From assembly GCA_937924755.1 (NCBI GenBank), contig CALEVZ010000008.1, positions 1 to 52,275 on the forward strand: 52,275 bases of DNA, written 5' to 3'. Shown here one piece after another: positions 49,073 to 52,275 of this stretch. Position numbers and translations under genes: made by a program. Under the pieces are notes generated by a model. It did not search any database, was not told the DNA's origin, and saw nothing but the letters and a program-made list of their open reading frames with translations. Within the stretch, counting starts at the first letter, position 1; each line of letters starts with the position of its first letter. The stretch comes from an uncultured bacterium. Lineage in GTDB: Bacteria; Acidobacteriota; Thermoanaerobaculia; Thermoanaerobaculales; Thermoanaerobaculaceae.

Positions 49073-49759
49073 ATGCGGTCGGCCGCGCTCCCCTTTCGGC
49101 ACATCGCGGTGGAAGGTCCCATCGGCGTGGGGAAGACGTCGCTCGTCGAGCGTCTGGCCCGTCACTACGAGGGGGTTAAGATCCTGGAGGACGTCAGCAA
49201 CCCTTTCCTCTCCGACTTCTACCGCGGCCGGGGAGGCGCTGCCTTTCAGGTGCAGATCTTCTTTCTTCTCTCGCGCCATCGCCAGCACCTGGAAATCGCC
49301 CAGATGGACCTCTTCTCCCGCCTGGTCGTGGCCGACTACACGATGCCCAAGGACCGCATCTTTGCTAGGCTGAACCTCACCGACGAGGAGTTCAGGCTGT
49401 ACGACCGGCTTTACACCCTACTGGTACCGACCCTGCCGCAACCCGACCTGATCATTTATCTGGAAGGCTCGGTGGACACCTGCATGAAACGCATCCGCCT
49501 GCGGGATCGCGAGTTCGAGCGCGGAATGGACCCCGATTACCTGCGGCGGCTAAAAGAGGCGTACAGCGCCCACTTCTTTCGCTGGAATTCGACACCGCTA
49601 CTTGCCGTCAACACCGACGAGATCGATTTCGTCAACAACCAGGAGGACTTTGCCAACCTGCTGGAACAGATCGCGCAAACCCGGAAAGGGACGCGAGTTT
49701 TCGTACCGCTCGGATCCGGACGAGGGACCGAGACGGGCAGGAACAAGCCCGCACGCTGA
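49073..49759 (+). CDS. deoxynucleoside kinase (deoxyadenosine/deoxyguanosine kinase family)
   Basis: Phosphorylates deoxynucleosides for dNTP salvage. The 228-residue protein has Walker A GPIGVGKTSL near residues 15-24. The segment IFFLLSRHRQH and DLFSRLVVADY (the DRS-like site) bind the nucleoside. PDLIIYLEGSVDTCMKRIRLRDREFERG is the LID with the arginines that close over ATP. Position just before the panB-panC-panD cluster is common in Acidobacteriota and related phyla, where the gene is sometimes fused to folK. No fusion here. The ATG at 49073 lies 8 bases after TGC-TATCAT. Strict substrate preference is unknown. Confidence 0.88.
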   Translation: MRSAALPFRHIAVEGPIGVGKTSLVERLARHYEGVKILEDVSNPFLSDFYRGRGGAAFQVQIFFLLSRHRQHLEIAQMDLFSRLVVADYTMPKDRIFARLNLTDEEFRLYDRLYTLLVPTLPQPDLIIYLEGSVDTCMKRIRLRDREFERGMDPDYLRRLKEAYSAHFFRWNSTPLLAVNTDEIDFVNNQEDFANLLEQIAQTRKGTRVFVPLGSGRGTETGRNKPAR

Positions 49760-49779
49760 CCCTTGCCAGGGGAGCGGCG

Positions 49780-50754
49780 ATGGCCCGCCACGCCGACTTC
49801 TCTCCGCACGGATCCGTCGGTCCGGAGGGACCGATGGATGAGAGACACGTCAACCCGATGCCGCCCGCTCCGCCGGGCATGTCGTCATCATCCAACCACG
49901 GCTCAGCGGCGTCACCTGGTCGCCGGACGGTGCCGGAGGTGGTGGCCAGCAAGGGTGTCCGCCGCCTGGTCATGGTCACCGCCGTGGACGAGCCCTCGGC
50001 GCGCTGGTGCGACCGCGCTGGAGTCGACCTCATCCTGGTGGGGGACTCGCTGGCCATGGCGGCCCTCGGCCGCCCCGACACCCTGTCGGTAAGCCTGCCG
50101 GAAATGATCCACCACACCCGCGCGGTGGTTGCCGGCGCCGGGCGCGCCCTCGTCGTCGCCGATATGCCGTTCGGGTCGTACCAGGTCTCGGTGGGCGAGG
50201 CGGTGCGCAGCGCCTGCCGCCTTCTGGCCCAGGGGGGCGCCCAGGCGGTGAAGCTGGAGGGACACCGTCCCCAGGAGGTGGCGGCCATCGCCGCGGCTGG
50301 CATTCCGGTGGTGGCCCACCTGGGGCTCACGCCCCAGTCGCTGCACCGCCTGGGCGGGTATCGGGTCCAGGCGCGGGAGGCGAAAGCGGCCCTGGCCCTG
50401 GTGCGCCACGCCCGGGAGCTCGAGGAGGCCGGTGCCTTTCTGCTGGTGCTGGAGGCGGTACCGGCGGAGGTGGCCCGCGCGGCCACCGTGGCGGTGGGGA
50501 TTCCCACCATCGGCATCGGCGCCGGGCCCCATTGCGACGGGCAGGTGCTGGTGTTCGCCGACCTCCTCGGACTGTCCGACGATCCCGTACCGCGCTTCGT
50601 GCGCCGCTACGAATCCCTGGGCCAGCGCATCACCGAGGCGGTGGCCGCCTTCGCCAGCGATGTGCGCAGCGGCGCCTACCCCGCCCCGGCGGAGTCCTAC
50701 CCCACCCCCGACGGGCTGGCCGAGGTCTTGGCCCGTTGGACCGAGGAACCCTGA
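49780..50754 (+). CDS. panB: 3-methyl-2-oxobutanoate hydroxymethyltransferase
   Basis: First committed enzyme of pantothenate synthesis: adds a hydroxymethyl group from methylene-tetrahydrofolate to ketoisovalerate. Residues ~46-324 are the PanB barrel: VMVTAVDEPSARWCDRAGVDLILVGDSLA (metal-binding DS), MPFGSYQVS, AVKLEGHRPQ, GIPVVAHLGLTPQS, and LEAVPAEVA with the catalytic glutamate, then GIGAGPHCDGQVLVFADLLGL. The first ~45 residues (rich in Pro, Ser, Gly and His) are an extension not found in ordinary PanB. ATG at 49780 follows GGGGAG; a later start could remove the extension. First gene of panB-panC-panD. Confidence 0.93.
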   Translation: MARHADFSPHGSVGPEGPMDERHVNPMPPAPPGMSSSSNHGSAASPGRRTVPEVVASKGVRRLVMVTAVDEPSARWCDRAGVDLILVGDSLAMAALGRPDTLSVSLPEMIHHTRAVVAGAGRALVVADMPFGSYQVSVGEAVRSACRLLAQGGAQAVKLEGHRPQEVAAIAAAGIPVVAHLGLTPQSLHRLGGYRVQAREAKAALALVRHARELEEAGAFLLVLEAVPAEVARAATVAVGIPTIGIGAGPHCDGQVLVFADLLGLSDDPVPRFVRRYESLGQRITEAVAAFASDVRSGAYPAPAESYPTPDGLAEVLARWTEEP

Positions 50755-50756
50755 CC

Positions 50757-51605
50757 ATGCTCACCGTCCGCACCATTGCCGCCCTGCGGGCGCGCCGCCA
50801 GGAGCTTTGGCGGAGCGGCCACACCGTGGCCTTTGTCCCCACCATGGGCGCCCTGCACGAGGGGCACCTGGCTCTGGTCGAACGGGGCCGGGAGCTCGCC
50901 GACGAGGTGTGGGTGTCCATCTTCGTCAACCCCACCCAGTTCGCTGCCGGGGAAGACTTCACCCGTTACCCCCGCGACGAGGAGCGGGACGGGCGACTCC
51001 TGGCCGAGCGGGGCGTGGCGCTGCTGTTCGCCCCCGATGTCAAGGAGATCTACCCCCGCCCCGGCGTCATCACCCTCGACGCCCCGCCCCTCACCGGGGG
51101 CCTTTGCGGCGCGCACCGCGGGGGGCACTTCCAGGGTGTCTTGCTGGTGGTGGCCAAGCTCTTCAACATCGTACAACCCGAGGTGGCGGTGTTCGGCGCC
51201 AAGGACTACCAGCAGGCGCTGCTGATCCGCCGCCTGGTGGACGACCTCTGCTTCCCCGTGCGCCTCGAGATCGTCCCCACCGTTCGAGAGGCGGATGGGC
51301 TGGCCATGTCCTCCCGCAACGCCTACCTCGACCCCCAGCAGCGCCTGGCTGCCACCGTGCTCCATCGCGCCCTGGCCGCAGCCGCCGCCCAGGCGCAGAC
51401 CGGCGAGCGCTCCGGCGCCGCCCTGGAGGCCGCCATCGCCGCCGTAGTGGCCGGCGAACCCGCCGTCACCCTGCAGTACGCCGCGGCGGTCGACCCCGAA
51501 ACCCTGCAACCCCAGCCGAACATCGCGCGGCGCGTGCTGCTCGCCGCCGCCGTGGTGGTTGGCTCGGCGCGGCTGATCGACAATATCCTCGTAGAGGTGC
51601 AGTGA
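50757..51605 (+). CDS. panC: pantoate-beta-alanine ligase
   Basis: Joins pantoate and beta-alanine with ATP to make pantothenate. 282 residues, the normal length. PTMGALHEGHLALVERGREL carries the HxGH nucleotide-binding motif, VSIFVNPTQFAAGEDFTRYPR binds pantoate, and VFGAKDYQQALLIRRLV and SSRNAYLDPQQR (KMSKS-like loop) complete the active site. ATG start three bases after the panB stop without its own strong ribosome binding site, so translation is coupled. The last base of its stop codon is the first base of the panD start. Confidence 0.95.
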   Translation: MLTVRTIAALRARRQELWRSGHTVAFVPTMGALHEGHLALVERGRELADEVWVSIFVNPTQFAAGEDFTRYPRDEERDGRLLAERGVALLFAPDVKEIYPRPGVITLDAPPLTGGLCGAHRGGHFQGVLLVVAKLFNIVQPEVAVFGAKDYQQALLIRRLVDDLCFPVRLEIVPTVREADGLAMSSRNAYLDPQQRLAATVLHRALAAAAAQAQTGERSGAALEAAIAAVVAGEPAVTLQYAAAVDPETLQPQPNIARRVLLAAAVVVGSARLIDNILVEVQ

Positions 51606-51985
51606 TGCTTCGTCCTTTCTTGCGCGCCAAGATCCACCGCGCCCGGGTCACCCGCTGCGATGTGGACTACGTCGGCTCGATCACCCTCGACCGCGATCTC
51701 CTGGACGCCGCCGATCTCCTCCCCCTGGAGCAGGTGGACGTCTATAACATCACCACCGGCACCCGCTTCACCACCTACTGCATCTCCGGTGAGCGGGGCG
51801 GCGGCGAGGTCGGGATCAACGGTGCCGCCGCTCACCTCGCCCGCCCCGGTGACCTGGTGATCATCGCCGCCTACTGCCAGCTCGACCGCGAGGACCTGCC
51901 CCACCATCGCGCCCGGGTGGTGCTCATCGGGGAGGACAACCGGGTGGCTGAGGTGCGCGAGCAAACCCCCTTCGACGAGGAGTGA
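51605..51985 (+). CDS. panD: aspartate 1-decarboxylase
   Basis: Makes beta-alanine from aspartate, supplying PanC. The 126-residue proenzyme cuts itself between glycine and serine to create the pyruvoyl cofactor; the site is YVGSITLD at residues 22-29, with the serine at 25. Other family features are KIHRARVT, the NITTGTRFTTYCI segment (with the substrate-binding arginine) and GDLVIIAAYCQL. Its ATG shares the A of the panC stop (TGATG), giving a fully coupled panB-panC-panD operon. All three enzymes specific to pantothenate formation from ketoisovalerate and aspartate, except ketopantoate reductase, are present. Confidence 0.95.
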   Translation: MLRPFLRAKIHRARVTRCDVDYVGSITLDRDLLDAADLLPLEQVDVYNITTGTRFTTYCISGERGGGEVGINGAAAHLARPGDLVIIAAYCQLDREDLPHHRARVVLIGEDNRVAEVREQTPFDEE

Positions 51986-52275
51986 ACAGCGTTTCGCGCT
52001 TTCGCAAACCCGGGCCACCTCGCCATCGAAACGGCGGGCGAGGGCGCCCCTCCCACGGATGGGGGGCGGCGCCGCATTCTCCCGGGCGGTCACGGGCACG
52101 GCCACTGACACGGTTACGGGCACCGACAGGGACACCACTCTCGGGCACGGTCAGAAGCGCGGACATCGGCGCCGGGTGCGATCGGAAGCCCCCCATAAAA
52201 AGAGGTGAGCGCGGGGTCGCCGGATGGTGTCCGGCGCGCCTGCAGGCAGCTCGTCTTGGCGGGGACCGGGCGGGA
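51986..52275. other. gene-free right end of the window
   Basis: No credible coding frame on either strand. It holds an imperfect GC-rich hairpin region around 52046-52076 and a short degenerate repeat (separate entry). Confidence 0.4.
52092..52154. repeat. degenerate tandem repeat with CGGGCAC cores
   Basis: CGGGCAC occurs at 52093, 52117 and 52142, spaced 24 and 25 bases, with related GACAC blocks between them. The unit is too degenerate to be a CRISPR and too short to classify. Confidence 0.4.

Noticed and set aside
52092-52154. CRISPR array
   Set aside because: Repeats are 7 bases with degenerate flanks; no constant 20-40 base repeat.

Overview
This is a high-GC window with about 48 intact protein genes, three broken genes and no rRNA, tRNA or CRISPR array that I can recognise. 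A TonB-dependent receptor, a LolA-type protein, lipoprotein signals and a pseudopilin point to a Gram-negative cell. A 1060-residue VPS10/sortilin-type Asp-box protein, an AIM24 protein with a GYF-like head and an extended Hfq fit Acidobacteriota best, possibly a Thermoanaerobaculia-like lineage. That placement is inference; no marker gene here proves it.

Layout. 0.1-9.4 kb: membrane polyferredoxin, flavin reductase, udk coupled to a MinD/ParA-like ATPase, an Hfq-like RNA chaperone, a pta-purD-ricT operon, and soluble transhydrogenase (sthA). 9.5-13.3 kb: an aromatic amino acid hydroxylase facing an SDR plus a protein with three pterin-synthase (PTPS) domains, which looks like a self-contained pterin-cofactor module. 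13.4-19.7 kb: TonB receptor, secreted protein, mtaB, then a Tat-exported PLP enzyme coupled to a lipoprotein RidA. 19.7-27.7 kb: a Trm9-like methyltransferase head to head with Elp3, a cupin, a D-amino acid PLP enzyme, a LolA-like protein and the sortilin-like protein. 27.7-34.6 kb: AIM24, DUF533/TerB, HtpX, a broken DUF2270 gene and a large unknown protein. 34.6-37.5 kb: an eroded stretch with two more gene relics around an Rrf2-cysK pair. 37.5-45.7 kb: PHP protein, polA, a TonB_C-like protein, selB, and a 35-residue membrane peptide coupled to a sodium:solute symporter. 45.7-52.3 kb: CYTH protein with a sugar nucleotidyltransferase, pseudopilin, ComEA-like protein, rimI, deoxynucleoside kinase and panB-panC-panD.

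Gene arrangement is very compact. There are many GTGA/ATGA couplings and five convergent pairs with overlapping 3' ends. Several genes without a Shine-Dalgarno carry a TAnnnT -10-like element about 6 bases before the start codon, suggesting leaderless transcripts. The most interesting candidates are the hydroxylase/triple-PTPS/SDR module, the Elp3/Trm9-like pair and the exported PLP enzyme/RidA lipoprotein pair.
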